Source: Sphingomonas sp. NFR04 (GTDB lineage: Bacteria > Pseudomonadota > Alphaproteobacteria > Sphingomonadales > Sphingomonadaceae). From it: a stretch of 64,000 bases of DNA. Shown piece by piece: positions 43,469 through 51,789 of this stretch (position 1 is the first letter of the stretch; the number at the start of each line of letters is the position of its first letter). Position numbers and translations under genes: made by a program. The notes under the pieces are model-generated. The model worked only from the letters and a program-made list of their open reading frames with translations, had not been told where the DNA came from and did not search any database. The stretch spans positions 620,001 to 684,000 of the forward strand of contig NZ_FORV01000001.1 in assembly GCF_900114095.1 (NCBI RefSeq). Reading direction: 5' to 3'.

Positions 43469-44583
43469 TCGGGCGCACGCGCCGCCTCTGGACCCTCCAG
43501 CCGAGCCGCTTTGCCGCCCTGTCGCGGGGTCGCGCGCGGCTGGCCTGGCTGGCGGTGCTGCTGCTGGTGCTCGCCTCGCTGACCGCGCTGGCGGTGCCGT
43601 CGCTCACCGGCGATGGCGCCACTTCCGTCGCCACCGCCGACCGGATGACCGATGTCGGGCTGTACGAGCGCGTCGTGGCGGCGATGAAGGGCGGCGACAC
43701 CTATTATGTCGCGGCAAGCGATGCGATGCGCGCCGGCGGCTATCCGCTGCGCCCGTTCTTCACCATGCGCCTGCCCGCGCTGGCGGCATTCGAGGCGCTG
43801 ATTCCCGGCTGGGCGAGTATCGCACTGCTGCTCGCGCTCGCCGCGCTGACCGCCTTTGCCTGGGCATCGCGCGTCGGCGTCGCGCTGAACGGGCTGTTTC
43901 CGCGCGCGGTGATGATGCTGCTGCTCGCGGTCTCGATGCTGGCCTTTTTCCAGCCTGGGCTGGTGCTGTTCCATGAGGTTTGGGCAGGGCTGCTCGTCGC
44001 GCTGTCGCTGGCGCTCCGCCGCCCCGGCCGCGCGCTGGAGGCGATCGCGCTCGGCCTGGCCGCGATGCTGATCCGCGAGACCGCGGCGCTCTACGCGATC
44101 GTGATGCTGCTCTTCGCCTGGGGCGAGGGCCGGCGGCGCGAGGCGCTGGGCTGGGGCGTGGCGCTGCTGGTCTTCGCCGGCGTGTTGGCGCTGCACGCCC
44201 ATGCCGTGGCGGGCGTGACCGGGCCGCTCGATGCCGCATCGCCGGGCTGGTCGGCATTCAACGGCCCCGGCTTCTTCCTTCGCGCGCTGGTCACCTCGAC
44301 CGCGCTCCAGGCCCTGCCGGTGGTGGTCGGTGCCATCCTGATCGTCCTGGCGATGCTTGGCTGGGCGAGCTGGGACGAGCCGCTCGGCCTGCGCATGTTC
44401 GCGCTGCTGATCGCGTACGGCGTGGTGATCTCGATCTTCGCGCGGCTCGACAATTTCTACTGGGCGCTGATGATCGCCCCCGCCGCGCTGGTCGGGCTGG
44501 TGTTCGTCCCCGATGCGCTGGCCGACCTGTGGCACCGTGCGCTCGACAGGCGCCGGATCACGGTTACAACGGTGACGCCATGA
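43465..44583 (+). CDS. polytopic membrane protein of unknown function
   Basis: The 372-residue protein has about nine or ten hydrophobic segments with short loops, and a positively charged start (MIGRTRRLWTLQPSRFAALS). After the first helix a periplasmic-looking loop holds DRMTDVGLYERVVAAMKGGD and YYVAASDAMRAGGYPLRPFF. This layout resembles GT-C-type or DUF2029-like membrane glycosyltransferases, but I do not see a firm catalytic motif. The gene overlaps ubiB and coaBC by four bases each (ATGA) and so belongs to their operon. Confidence 0.75.
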   Translation: MIGRTRRLWTLQPSRFAALSRGRARLAWLAVLLLVLASLTALAVPSLTGDGATSVATADRMTDVGLYERVVAAMKGGDTYYVAASDAMRAGGYPLRPFFTMRLPALAAFEALIPGWASIALLLALAALTAFAWASRVGVALNGLFPRAVMMLLLAVSMLAFFQPGLVLFHEVWAGLLVALSLALRRPGRALEAIALGLAAMLIRETAALYAIVMLLFAWGEGRRREALGWGVALLVFAGVLALHAHAVAGVTGPLDAASPGWSAFNGPGFFLRALVTSTALQALPVVVGAILIVLAMLGWASWDEPLGLRMFALLIAYGVVISIFARLDNFYWALMIAPAALVGLVFVPDALADLWHRALDRRRITVTTVTP

Positions 44584-45752
44584 AGCGCATCCTGCTCATC
44601 GTCGGCGGGGGCATCGCTGCCTATAAGGCCTGCGAGCTGGTCCGCCTGTGCCGCAAGGCCGGCATCGGCGTGACCTGCGTGCTGACCGAAGGCGGCCAGC
44701 ATTTCGTCACACCGATGACCCTGGCGGCTTTGTCCGAGAATCAGGTCTACACCACGCTGTGGGACCTGAAGGACGAGGCGGAGATGGGCCATATCCAGCT
44801 CAGCCGCCAGGCCGATCTGGTCGTCGTCGCGCCCGCCACCGCCGATCTGCTCGCCCGCATGGCCGGCGGCATCGCCAGCGATCTTGCGACCACCCTGCTG
44901 CTCGCCACCGACAAGCCGGTGCTCGCAGCACCTGCGATGAATGTGCGGATGTGGAGCCACGCCGCCACCCGTCGCAATGTCGCGCAGCTCCGCGCCGACG
45001 GCGTGACCGTGCTGGAGCCCGACGAGGGCCCGATGGCCTGCGGGGAATATGGCCCCGGTCGCCTGCCCGAGCCCGAGGCGATCCTCGCCGCCATCCAGCA
45101 GGCGCTCTCGCCGATCGAGCCGCGGCTGGCCGGCAAGCATGTCCTCGTCACCGCGGGCCCGACCCACGAGCCGATCGATCCGGTGCGCTACATCGCCAAC
45201 CGCTCCTCGGGGAAGCAGGGCTTCGCCATTGCCGGTGCGCTCGCGGCGCTCGGTGCGCGCGTCACGCTGGTCGCCGGGCCGGTGACGCTCCCCACCCCGC
45301 CGGGCGTCACGCGAGTCGATGTCGAGACGGCGCGCGAAATGGCTGCGGCCGTCGACGCCGCGCTGCCCGCAGACGCCGCCGTGATGGTTGCCGCCGTAGC
45401 CGATTGGCAGGTTGAACCCGCCGGCCAGAAGTTGAAGAAGGGCGACGCCGCGCCGCTGCTGCACCTCGCCCAGAATCCTGATATTCTCGCCGGGGTGGCG
45501 CAGGGATCGCGCCGGCCGCGGCTCGTGGTGGGCTTTGCGGCGGAAACCGAACGAGTGATCGAACATGCCGTCGCGAAACGCACGCGCAAGAACGCGGACT
45601 GGATTGTCGCCAACGATGTTTCGGGCGATGTGATGGGGGGTGAAGCCAATGCCGTCCATCTCGTCACCGCCGAGGGCATCGAAAGCTGGGAGCGCGCGTC
45701 CAAGGCCGACGTCGCCCGCCGCCTCGCCGAACGGATCGCCGATGCGCTTTGA
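44580..45752 (+). CDS. coaBC: bifunctional phosphopantothenoylcysteine decarboxylase/synthetase
   Basis: CoaBC makes 4'-phosphopantetheine for coenzyme A. The 390-residue protein has an N-terminal flavin-binding CoaC domain (MKRILLIVGGGIAAYKACEL, catalytic-site region with PAMNVRMW and EGPMACGEYGPGR) and a C-terminal CoaB domain (VLVTAGPTHEPIDPVRYIAN, RSSGKQGFAIA, the ADW and NPDIL segments). Length is standard. The last 11 bases overlap a possible start of the hydrolase (ATG 45742). Confidence 0.95.
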   Translation: MKRILLIVGGGIAAYKACELVRLCRKAGIGVTCVLTEGGQHFVTPMTLAALSENQVYTTLWDLKDEAEMGHIQLSRQADLVVVAPATADLLARMAGGIASDLATTLLLATDKPVLAAPAMNVRMWSHAATRRNVAQLRADGVTVLEPDEGPMACGEYGPGRLPEPEAILAAIQQALSPIEPRLAGKHVLVTAGPTHEPIDPVRYIANRSSGKQGFAIAGALAALGARVTLVAGPVTLPTPPGVTRVDVETAREMAAAVDAALPADAAVMVAAVADWQVEPAGQKLKKGDAAPLLHLAQNPDILAGVAQGSRRPRLVVGFAAETERVIEHAVAKRTRKNADWIVANDVSGDVMGGEANAVHLVTAEGIESWERASKADVARRLAERIADAL

Positions 45753-46728
45753 GATCACGCACAATCCTCCCCTGCAAGGGGAGGTGGCAGGCCGCAGGCC
45801 TGACGGAGGGGTGTCTCCGCTGGGGGGGCAGCCCTTCCGCACGCACCGGGACACCCCTCCCCCGCCCTTCGGGCGGTCCCCCTCCCCCTCCGGGGGAGGA
45901 TCGCGGAAGCGTGCTGCGCTTGCCGTCTTGGCGCCAATCGCCCTGCTCGCCAGCTGCACCGCGCCCGTGGCAACGAGAACGCACACCGTCGCCAAGGTAG
46001 AACCCGCGCTCAACCTGCACGCGCGCAACTTCGGCGCCACCACGCCGGACACAGTGCGCACACTGATCGTCGTCCTCCACGGCGACGGCGGCCCCGAATC
46101 GCGCAGCGACCATTATCGCTTCGCCGAGGCCGCGACGCAGAGCATCCCCGACAGCGCCGCCGTCGCGCTGCTCCGCCCGGGCTATGGCGATGCCGCGGGT
46201 AACCGCTCGCCGGGCCAGGCCGGGCTGGGCTTCGGCGACGACTATACGCAGGAGCGGATCGACGCGATCGCGGAGTCGCTCGGCATCCTGCGCCGCCGCT
46301 TCGCGTCCGCCCGGCTGATCCTGGTCGGCGATTCGGGCGGCGCTGCGATCGCCGCCGACATCGCCGGCATCCGCCCCGATCTGGTCGACGCGATGGTGCT
46401 GGTCGGCTGCCCCTGCGCGCTGCCCGAATGGCGCAAGGGCATGCAGAAGCAGCGTCACGGTGCCGCCTGGGCGACCCCGGTCGCCAGCCTCGACCCCCTC
46501 AAGACCGCGGGCGGGGTGATGCCCGGCATGCGCGCTGCCGTGCTCGTTGGTCTCGACGACAAGATCACGCCGCCTGCGCTGTCGCGTGCCTATGCCGAGG
46601 CCCTTGCACTTCGCGGCATTGCTACCGATCTCCGGATCGTCCCCGGACGGGGACATGATCTGCTCAACGATCCCGAAGTGCTGGCGGCAACCACCCGGCT
46701 GGCGACCGCGCTTCCCACGAAAGGCTGA
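45742..46728 (+). CDS. alpha/beta-hydrolase-type lipoprotein with repeat-derived N-terminus
   Basis: Residues from about 85 on form an alpha/beta-hydrolase: [10 protein letters not shown], Ser in [11 protein letters not shown], Asp in GLDDKITPP and His in PGRGHDLL. Just before it lies a lipoprotein-type signal sequence: RKR, a hydrophobic stretch and LLASC (Cys72). The puzzle is the N-terminus. The only in-frame ATG (45742) is 54 codons before RKR, and the intervening residues (about 8-54) are encoded by repeat copy 7. No GTG or ATG with a ribosome binding site is near RKR; a TTG at the VLAP segment would cut the signal. Either the element inserted just inside or before the native start, or a non-standard start is used. 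Esterase substrate is unknown. Confidence 0.7.
   Translation: MRFEITHNPPLQGEVAGRRPDGGVSPLGGQPFRTHRDTPPPPFGRSPSPSGGGSRKRAALAVLAPIALLASCTAPVATRTHTVAKVEPALNLHARNFGATTPDTVRTLIVVLHGDGGPESRSDHYRFAEAATQSIPDSAAVALLRPGYGDAAGNRSPGQAGLGFGDDYTQERIDAIAESLGILRRRFASARLILVGDSGGAAIAADIAGIRPDLVDAMVLVGCPCALPEWRKGMQKQRHGAAWATPVASLDPLKTAGGVMPGMRAAVLVGLDDKITPPALSRAYAEALALRGIATDLRIVPGRGHDLLNDPEVLAATTRLATALPTKG
45765..45902. repeat. intergenic inverted-repeat element, copy 7 (read through as coding)
   Basis: ATCCTCCCCTGCAAGGGGAG, GGCAGGCC and GACGGAGGGGTGTC as in copy 1 face ACACCCCTCC, CCCGCCCTTCGGGCGG and CCTCCGGGGGAGGATC. The element sits between the coaBC stop and the signal sequence of the hydrolase, and is open in the hydrolase frame throughout. 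Confidence 0.85.
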
Positions 46729-46730
46729 CC

Positions 46731-47177
46731 TTGCTGCCGCCGATCCGCATCGCGATCCAGCGCCTGCCCCATGGCGAGAACCTGCCCCTCCCCCGCTACG
46801 CCACCGACGGTGCAGCGGGCATGGACGTGGTCGCCGCCGAAGACCTGACGCTGGCCCCGGGCGCGCGCCACGCCGTCGCCACCGGCTTCGCCATGGCGAT
46901 TCCCGCCGGCTATGAGGTGCAGGTCCGCCCGCGCTCCGGCCTGGCGCTCAAGCACGGCATCACCTGCCTCAACACGCCCGGCACGATCGACAGCGATTAT
47001 CGCGGCGAGATCAAGGTGATCCTGGCCAATCTTGGCAGCGAGGATTTCCCCATCGCGCGGGGTGACCGCATCGCCCAGCTGGTCCCCGCCCCGGTCCAGC
47101 GCGCCGATCTGGACGAAGTTTCCACCCTCGACGAGACGGCACGGGGGGCCGGCGGCTTCGGCTCTACCGGACGATGA
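46731..47177 (+). CDS. dut: dUTP pyrophosphatase
   Basis: Dut hydrolyses dUTP to dUMP. The 148-residue protein has the five family motifs: [50 protein letters not shown] and the C-terminal P-loop-like [10 protein letters not shown]. It starts with TTG (46731), two bases after the hydrolase stop, since no ATG or GTG is near. Its stop overlaps the next gene (ATGA). dut downstream of coaBC is a common pairing. Confidence 0.95.
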   Translation: MLPPIRIAIQRLPHGENLPLPRYATDGAAGMDVVAAEDLTLAPGARHAVATGFAMAIPAGYEVQVRPRSGLALKHGITCLNTPGTIDSDYRGEIKVILANLGSEDFPIARGDRIAQLVPAPVQRADLDEVSTLDETARGAGGFGSTGR

Positions 47178-47551
47178 TCGCTGCCTTCGCACTGGCCCTG
47201 GCCCTGCAGTCGACGCCGCCGCGCATCGATTGGCCGTCGCTTGCGCCCTTGCCCTATCGTGCCGAGCCGCAGATCACGCCCGACATGGCCGCCTTCGTCG
47301 CCAATGAGGTGACGACGCGCAAATGCCCGCTGGCGGTCGGCCCGGGCCTGACGCTGAGCGTCGACGTCGCCGTGCTAGTCGACGCGCAGGACAATATCCG
47401 CACGACCGTGCCGCGCGCGATCCAGTGCCCGACCGTGGAGCAATATGCCGCTGCGATGGTCGCGGGGGCCGCGCGCGGGAACCTGCTGCCGCGCATGGCC
47501 CATGCCGACCAATGGTACCGCGCGACCGTCACCTTCACCTGGCCGAAATGA
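47174..47551 (+). CDS. exported hypothetical protein, 125 residues
   Basis: The protein has a short hydrophobic N-terminus ([12 protein letters not shown]) and then a polar domain with [20 protein letters not shown], two Cys (in RKCPLAVG and AIQCPTVEQ) and an aromatic end ([12 protein letters not shown]). The arrangement resembles TonB-C-terminal-like or energy-transducing folds with VDVAVLVD, but this is weak. Gene overlaps on both sides (dut and the MoeB/ThiF gene) suggest shared transcription. The function is not recognised. Confidence 0.72.
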   Translation: MIAAFALALALQSTPPRIDWPSLAPLPYRAEPQITPDMAAFVANEVTTRKCPLAVGPGLTLSVDVAVLVDAQDNIRTTVPRAIQCPTVEQYAAAMVAGAARGNLLPRMAHADQWYRATVTFTWPK

Positions 47552-48312
47552 CCCTCACCGACGAGGAGCTGGAACGCTACGCCCGTCACATCATCCTGCG
47601 CGAAGTAGGCGGTGCGGGTCAGGCGAAGCTCAAGGCTGCGCGGGTGCTGGTGATCGGCGCGGGTGGCATCGGCGCCCCTGCCATCCAGTATCTCGCCGCC
47701 GCAGGCGTGGGCGCGCTGACGATCGTCGATGACGACGTGGTCGATCGCTCCAATCTTCAGCGGCAGGTGCTGTTCGGCACGGACGATATCGGCACCGGCA
47801 AGGCGGAGACCGCCGCCGCCCGCGTCGCCGCGATCAATCCTAACGTGACCGTGCAAGTCGAGGCCCGCAGGCTCTCCGCCGCCGACGCTCCTGCGCTGAT
47901 CGCCGGGCACGACGTCGTCCTCGACGGCACCGACAATTTCGCCACGCGCCTCGCCGTTGCCGACGCAGCGCTTGCCGCCCGCGTGCCGCTCGTCTCTTCG
48001 GCCGTCGCCGAGTTCGAGGGCCAGCTCGGCACCTTCCGCGGCTGGGAGGCGGACAAGCCCTGCTATCGCTGCTTCGTCGGCCACGATCCCGAGCGCGAGG
48101 GCATCAGTTGCTCCGAACAGGGTGTGCTGGGGGCGCTGACCGGCATTCTCGGCAGCCTCGCCGCGCTGGAGGTGATCCGCGCGATCACGCCGTTCGGCGA
48201 CGACACTGCCGGCAAGCTGCTGCTGGTCGACGCCCTGGCGTTGCGCTTCCGTACCCTCCAGCTGCCCAAGGATTCCGGCTGCCCCGCTTGCGGCACGGGA
48301 ACGCTCCGGTAA
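47548..48312 (+). CDS. MoeB/ThiF family sulfur-carrier adenylyltransferase
   Basis: The 254-residue E1-like enzyme adenylates the C-terminal Gly-Gly of a sulfur carrier (MoaD or ThiS) in molybdopterin or thiazole synthesis. It has ERYARHIILREVGGAGQ, the nucleotide loop VLVIGAGGIGAPAIQYLAAA, DDDVVDRSNLQRQ, and zinc Cys pairs CYRC and CPAC. The Cys in SCSEQGVLG may take part in sulfur transfer. The lack of a rhodanese domain fits MoeB/ThiF rather than the MOCS3-like forms. No moaD or thiS neighbour is present to decide which carrier is used. Confidence 0.9.
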   Translation: MTLTDEELERYARHIILREVGGAGQAKLKAARVLVIGAGGIGAPAIQYLAAAGVGALTIVDDDVVDRSNLQRQVLFGTDDIGTGKAETAAARVAAINPNVTVQVEARRLSAADAPALIAGHDVVLDGTDNFATRLAVADAALAARVPLVSSAVAEFEGQLGTFRGWEADKPCYRCFVGHDPEREGISCSEQGVLGALTGILGSLAALEVIRAITPFGDDTAGKLLLVDALALRFRTLQLPKDSGCPACGTGTLR

Positions 48313-48357
48313 GGAGAAGCGGCCTAGGAGCGGCACCGACCCCGCAGCACAGGAGCC

Positions 48358-49380
48358 ATGATGACCGATCCCACCGCCAAGCCGCCGCGCGTGCTCGTCA
48401 CCGGATCGGCGGGGTTCATCGGCTCCCATACCGCCAGCCGCCTGCTCCAGGCAGGCGCCACGGTGCTCGGCATCGACAATTTCTCGGATTACTATGACGT
48501 CGCGCTCAAGGAAGCGCGCAACGACATGCTGTCCAACCATCCGAACTTCCGGGTGGCGCGCCTGTCGATCGAGGACCAGCCCGCGCTTGCCGCCGCCTGG
48601 GCCGAGTTCCAGCCCGACGTGGTGATCCACCTCGCCGCGCAGGCCGGCGTACGCTTCAGCATCGAGCAGCCCGCCAGCTATATCGGCGCGAACATCGTCG
48701 GCACGTTCAACCTGCTCGAACTCGCCCGGCACCAGCCGGTGCGCCACTTCCTCGCCGCCTCGACCAGCTCGGTCTACGGCGCCAATACCGACATGCCGTT
48801 CGGCGAAACCCAGCGCACCGCCACCCCGATGAGCCTCTACGCCGCCACCAAGGGCGCGACCGAGCTGATGGGCCATAGCTACGCCCACCTGTTCCGCACG
48901 CCGATGACCTTCTTCCGCTTCTTCACGGTCTATGGCCCGTGGGGTCGGCCCGACATGGCGTTGTTCAAGTTCACCCGCGCCATCCTCGCCGGCGAGCCGA
49001 TCGACGTGTTCAACAACGGCGAGATGGTGCGGGACTTCACTTTCATCGACGATCTCGCCGAATCGATCGTGCGGCTGGTCGACGCCGTGCCGGGCGACGT
49101 GCCGGTGGAAGGCGACAGCCTCTCCCCCGCGGCCCCCTTCCGCATCGTCAATATCGGTGCGGGCCGCCCGACCCCGCTGATGGACTATATCGGCGCGGCG
49201 GAGAAGGCGCTGGGGCGCACTGCGATCAAGAACTTCCTGCCGATGCAGGCCGGCGACGTGCCTGCTACCGAGGCTTCGTCCGAGCTGCTGCGCCGCCTGA
49301 CCGGCTATGCGCCGTCCACCACACCCGAGGAAGGCGTGGCGCGGTTCGTGCGCTGGTATCTGGAGCATTATCGAAGCTGA
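48358..49380 (+). CDS. UDP-glucuronate 4-epimerase-type SDR
   Basis: The 340-residue extended SDR protein has GSAGFIGSHTASRLL (NAD-binding), FSDYYDVALKEARND, HLAAQAGVRFSIEQPASYI, the STSSVYG segment and the catalytic YAATK. The FSDYYD stretch and AQAGVRFSIEQP are typical of UDP-glucuronate 4-epimerases (LspL/CapI), which make UDP-galacturonate for polysaccharide. A UDP-sugar dehydrogenase follows 46 bases later, consistent with that role. Confidence 0.9.
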   Translation: MMTDPTAKPPRVLVTGSAGFIGSHTASRLLQAGATVLGIDNFSDYYDVALKEARNDMLSNHPNFRVARLSIEDQPALAAAWAEFQPDVVIHLAAQAGVRFSIEQPASYIGANIVGTFNLLELARHQPVRHFLAASTSSVYGANTDMPFGETQRTATPMSLYAATKGATELMGHSYAHLFRTPMTFFRFFTVYGPWGRPDMALFKFTRAILAGEPIDVFNNGEMVRDFTFIDDLAESIVRLVDAVPGDVPVEGDSLSPAAPFRIVNIGAGRPTPLMDYIGAAEKALGRTAIKNFLPMQAGDVPATEASSELLRRLTGYAPSTTPEEGVARFVRWYLEHYRS

Positions 49381-49426
49381 AACCCGCGCTGGTGCATGAG
49401 AACCGCTCCCGATTGGAGCGGACAAG

Positions 49427-50773
49427 ATGACCTTCGAGTGGCCGGCGCACGGATTGAAGCTGCAGACCCGGATCGAGACGCGCGCGGCGACGATCGGCGT
49501 GATCGGCATGGGCTATGTCGGCCTGCCGCTGGCGGTGGCGTTCGGCGAGGCGGGCTGCTCGGTGCTCGGCTTCGATCTCGACCCCGAGAAGGTCGTGGCG
49601 CTCAATCGTGGCGAGAGCTACATCAGGCACATCCCCGGCGATCGCATCGCCCCCCTGGTCGGCGAAAAGCGCCTCGCCGCCACCGCCGATCTCGACCGGC
49701 TGGGCGAAGTCGATGTGCTGCTGATCTGCGTGCCGACGCCGCTCACCCGCCACCTCGAACCCGACCTGAAATATGTCGAGCACACCACCCGCGCGATCGC
49801 CCACAGCCTGCGCAAGGGCCAGCTGGTGATCCTCGAATCGACTACCTATCCCGGCACCACGCGCGAGGTGATGCAGCCGATCCTGGAGGAAGGCGGCCTG
49901 ACCGCCGGCAAGGACTTCTTCCTCGCCTATTCGCCCGAGCGCGAGGACCCCGGCAACCCGACCTTCTCGACCACCAAGATCCCCAAGGTCGTCGGTGCCG
50001 ACGATCCGGCCTCGGCCGGGCTCGCGATGGCGCTCTACGGCCACATTGTGCCAGAGGCGATCCAGGTCTCCTCGGCGGCGACGGCGGAGGCGGTGAAGAT
50101 CACCGAGAATGTGTTCCGCGCGGTCAACATCGCGCTGGTCAACGAGCTCAAGCTGATCTTCACCGCGATGGACATCGATGTGTGGGAAGTGATCGAGGCG
50201 GCCAAGTCCAAGCCCTTCGGCTTCATGCCCTTCTATCCCGGCCCCGGCCTGGGCGGGCACTGCATCCCGATCGACCCCTTCTACCTCACCTGGAAGGCGC
50301 GCGAGTACAACCAGCACACCCGCTTCATCGAGCTCGCCGGCCAGATCAACGCCGACATGCCGCAGCACGTCATCCGCGTGCTGGCGGACACGCTCGACGC
50401 TCGCTTCGGCCGCGGCCTGCGCGGCGCGCGCATCCTGGTGCTGGGGGTGGCCTACAAGAAAAATGTCGACGACATCCGCGAGAGCCCGTCGCTCCGCCTG
50501 ATGGAGCTGATCGAGGCGCGCGGGGCGACGGCAGATTTCCACGACCCCCACGTCGCCCAGATCAATGGCACGCGCGAGCATCCGACGCTCAACTTCCGGC
50601 ACGGGGTGGCATGGGACGAAGCGGCGATCGCCGGGTACGACGCGGTGCTGATCGCGACGGATCACGACGCGGTCGACTATGCCGCGCTGGTGGCGTCAGC
50701 CAAGCTGGTGATCGATACGCGCAACGCGTGCGGCAAGGCGGGCGTCACCGGCGAGAAGATCGCCCGCGCCTGA
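49427..50773 (+). CDS. wbpA: UDP-N-acetylglucosamine 6-dehydrogenase (WbpA type)
   Basis: The 448-residue nucleotide-sugar dehydrogenase has IGVIGMGYVGLPLAVAFGEA, the ESTTYPGTT block, KITENVFRAVNIALVNELKL, and the catalytic cysteine motif PGPGLGGHCIPIDPFY. The SYIRHIPGDRI and SPEREDPGNPTFSTTKIPKV stretches match WbpA, which makes UDP-GlcNAcA, better than UDP-glucose dehydrogenases. Substrate is therefore an inference. It ends near a hairpin at about 50775-50806, facing galU. Confidence 0.87.
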   Translation: MTFEWPAHGLKLQTRIETRAATIGVIGMGYVGLPLAVAFGEAGCSVLGFDLDPEKVVALNRGESYIRHIPGDRIAPLVGEKRLAATADLDRLGEVDVLLICVPTPLTRHLEPDLKYVEHTTRAIAHSLRKGQLVILESTTYPGTTREVMQPILEEGGLTAGKDFFLAYSPEREDPGNPTFSTTKIPKVVGADDPASAGLAMALYGHIVPEAIQVSSAATAEAVKITENVFRAVNIALVNELKLIFTAMDIDVWEVIEAAKSKPFGFMPFYPGPGLGGHCIPIDPFYLTWKAREYNQHTRFIELAGQINADMPQHVIRVLADTLDARFGRGLRGARILVLGVAYKKNVDDIRESPSLRLMELIEARGATADFHDPHVAQINGTREHPTLNFRHGVAWDEAAIAGYDAVLIATDHDAVDYAALVASAKLVIDTRNACGKAGVTGEKIARA

Positions 50774-50812
50774 GGCGGCACGCCGGACAGGCCGGCGCAC
50801 CGCCCGATAGAC

Positions 50813-51682
50813 TCAGCCCAGCGCCTTCTGCGCGAAGGCGCGGACCGCCGGCTCGAGGTCCGGACGCGACAGCGCGACGGCGAGGTTGGCCTGGATGAAG
50901 CCGGCCTTGTCGCCGCAGTCGTAGCGGGTCCCCTGGAAGGTCACGCCGTGGAACGGCTGGTCGCCGATCATCTTCTGCATCGCGTCGGTCAGCTGAATCT
51001 CGCCGCCAGCGCCTTTGCCCTGGTTCTCCAGGATGCGCATCACCTCGGGCTGCAGAATATAGCGGCCGATCACCGACAGGTTTGACGGCGCGGTGCCCGG
51101 CGCCGGCTTCTCGACCAAGCCCTTCACTTCGGTGAGCGCACCGTCCTGGGTGCCCGGCGTGATGATGCCGTAGCGGTGGGTCTGGTCATCGGGCACTTCC
51201 TCGGCGCAGATCAGGTTGCCGCCGACCTTGTTATAGGCGTCGACCATCTGCTTCAGGCAGCCGGGCTGGCCGAACATGAAGTCGTCGGGCAACAACACCG
51301 CGAAGGGCTCGTCGCCGACGATGTCGCGGGCGCACCACACGGCGTGGCCGAGGCCCATCGGCTCCTGCTGGCGGACATAGGCGATGTTGCCCGGCTTCAG
51401 CCGCGTGCCGTCCAGCACCTCGAGCGACTTGCCGCGCGCGGCCATGGTCGCTTCCAGCTCATAGGCGATATCGAAATGGTCCTCGAGCGCGGACTTGCCG
51501 CGACCGGTGACGAAGATCATCTGCTCGATGCCGGCTTCCACCGCCTCGTCGACGGCGTACTGGATCAGCGGGCGGTCGACGACCGGCAGCATCTCCTTCG
51601 GCATCGCCTTGGTGGCGGGCAGGAACCGGGTGCCGAGACCCGCAACCGGGAACACGGCCTTACGCAGCGGCTTGATCGTCAT
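50813..51682 (-). CDS. galU: UTP-glucose-1-phosphate uridylyltransferase
   Basis: GalU makes UDP-glucose. The 289-residue protein has AVFPVAGLGTRFLPATKAMP (nucleotide binding), KEMLPVVDRPLIQYAVDEA, IFVTGRGKSALEDHFD and VEKPAPGTAPSNL, which are typical. Length is normal. It is convergent with wbpA and divergent from wecB with 107 bases between. UDP-glucose feeds the polysaccharide genes around it. Confidence 0.96.
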   Translation of the reverse strand: MTIKPLRKAVFPVAGLGTRFLPATKAMPKEMLPVVDRPLIQYAVDEAVEAGIEQMIFVTGRGKSALEDHFDIAYELEATMAARGKSLEVLDGTRLKPGNIAYVRQQEPMGLGHAVWCARDIVGDEPFAVLLPDDFMFGQPGCLKQMVDAYNKVGGNLICAEEVPDDQTHRYGIITPGTQDGALTEVKGLVEKPAPGTAPSNLSVIGRYILQPEVMRILENQGKGAGGEIQLTDAMQKMIGDQPFHGVTFQGTRYDCGDKAGFIQANLAVALSRPDLEPAVRAFAQKALG

Positions 51683-51789
51683 AACCCCCCTCGTGGTTAA
51701 TTTTGGGTGCAGTGCGGCATAACCTTATCCCGCGCGGGTGGCAAACGCGCGGGTTCCGTAATGGTTCGGTTAGGCAGTTACGCTAATCG

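Noticed and set aside
13290..45902. The seven repeat elements as insertion sequences
   Set aside because: They are too short (about 110-175 bases) and encode no transposase. They are palindromic elements only.
45742..46728. Frameshifted or broken hydrolase gene
   Set aside because: The frame is continuous from the upstream ATG to the stop, and all three catalytic residues are present. Only the start is odd.
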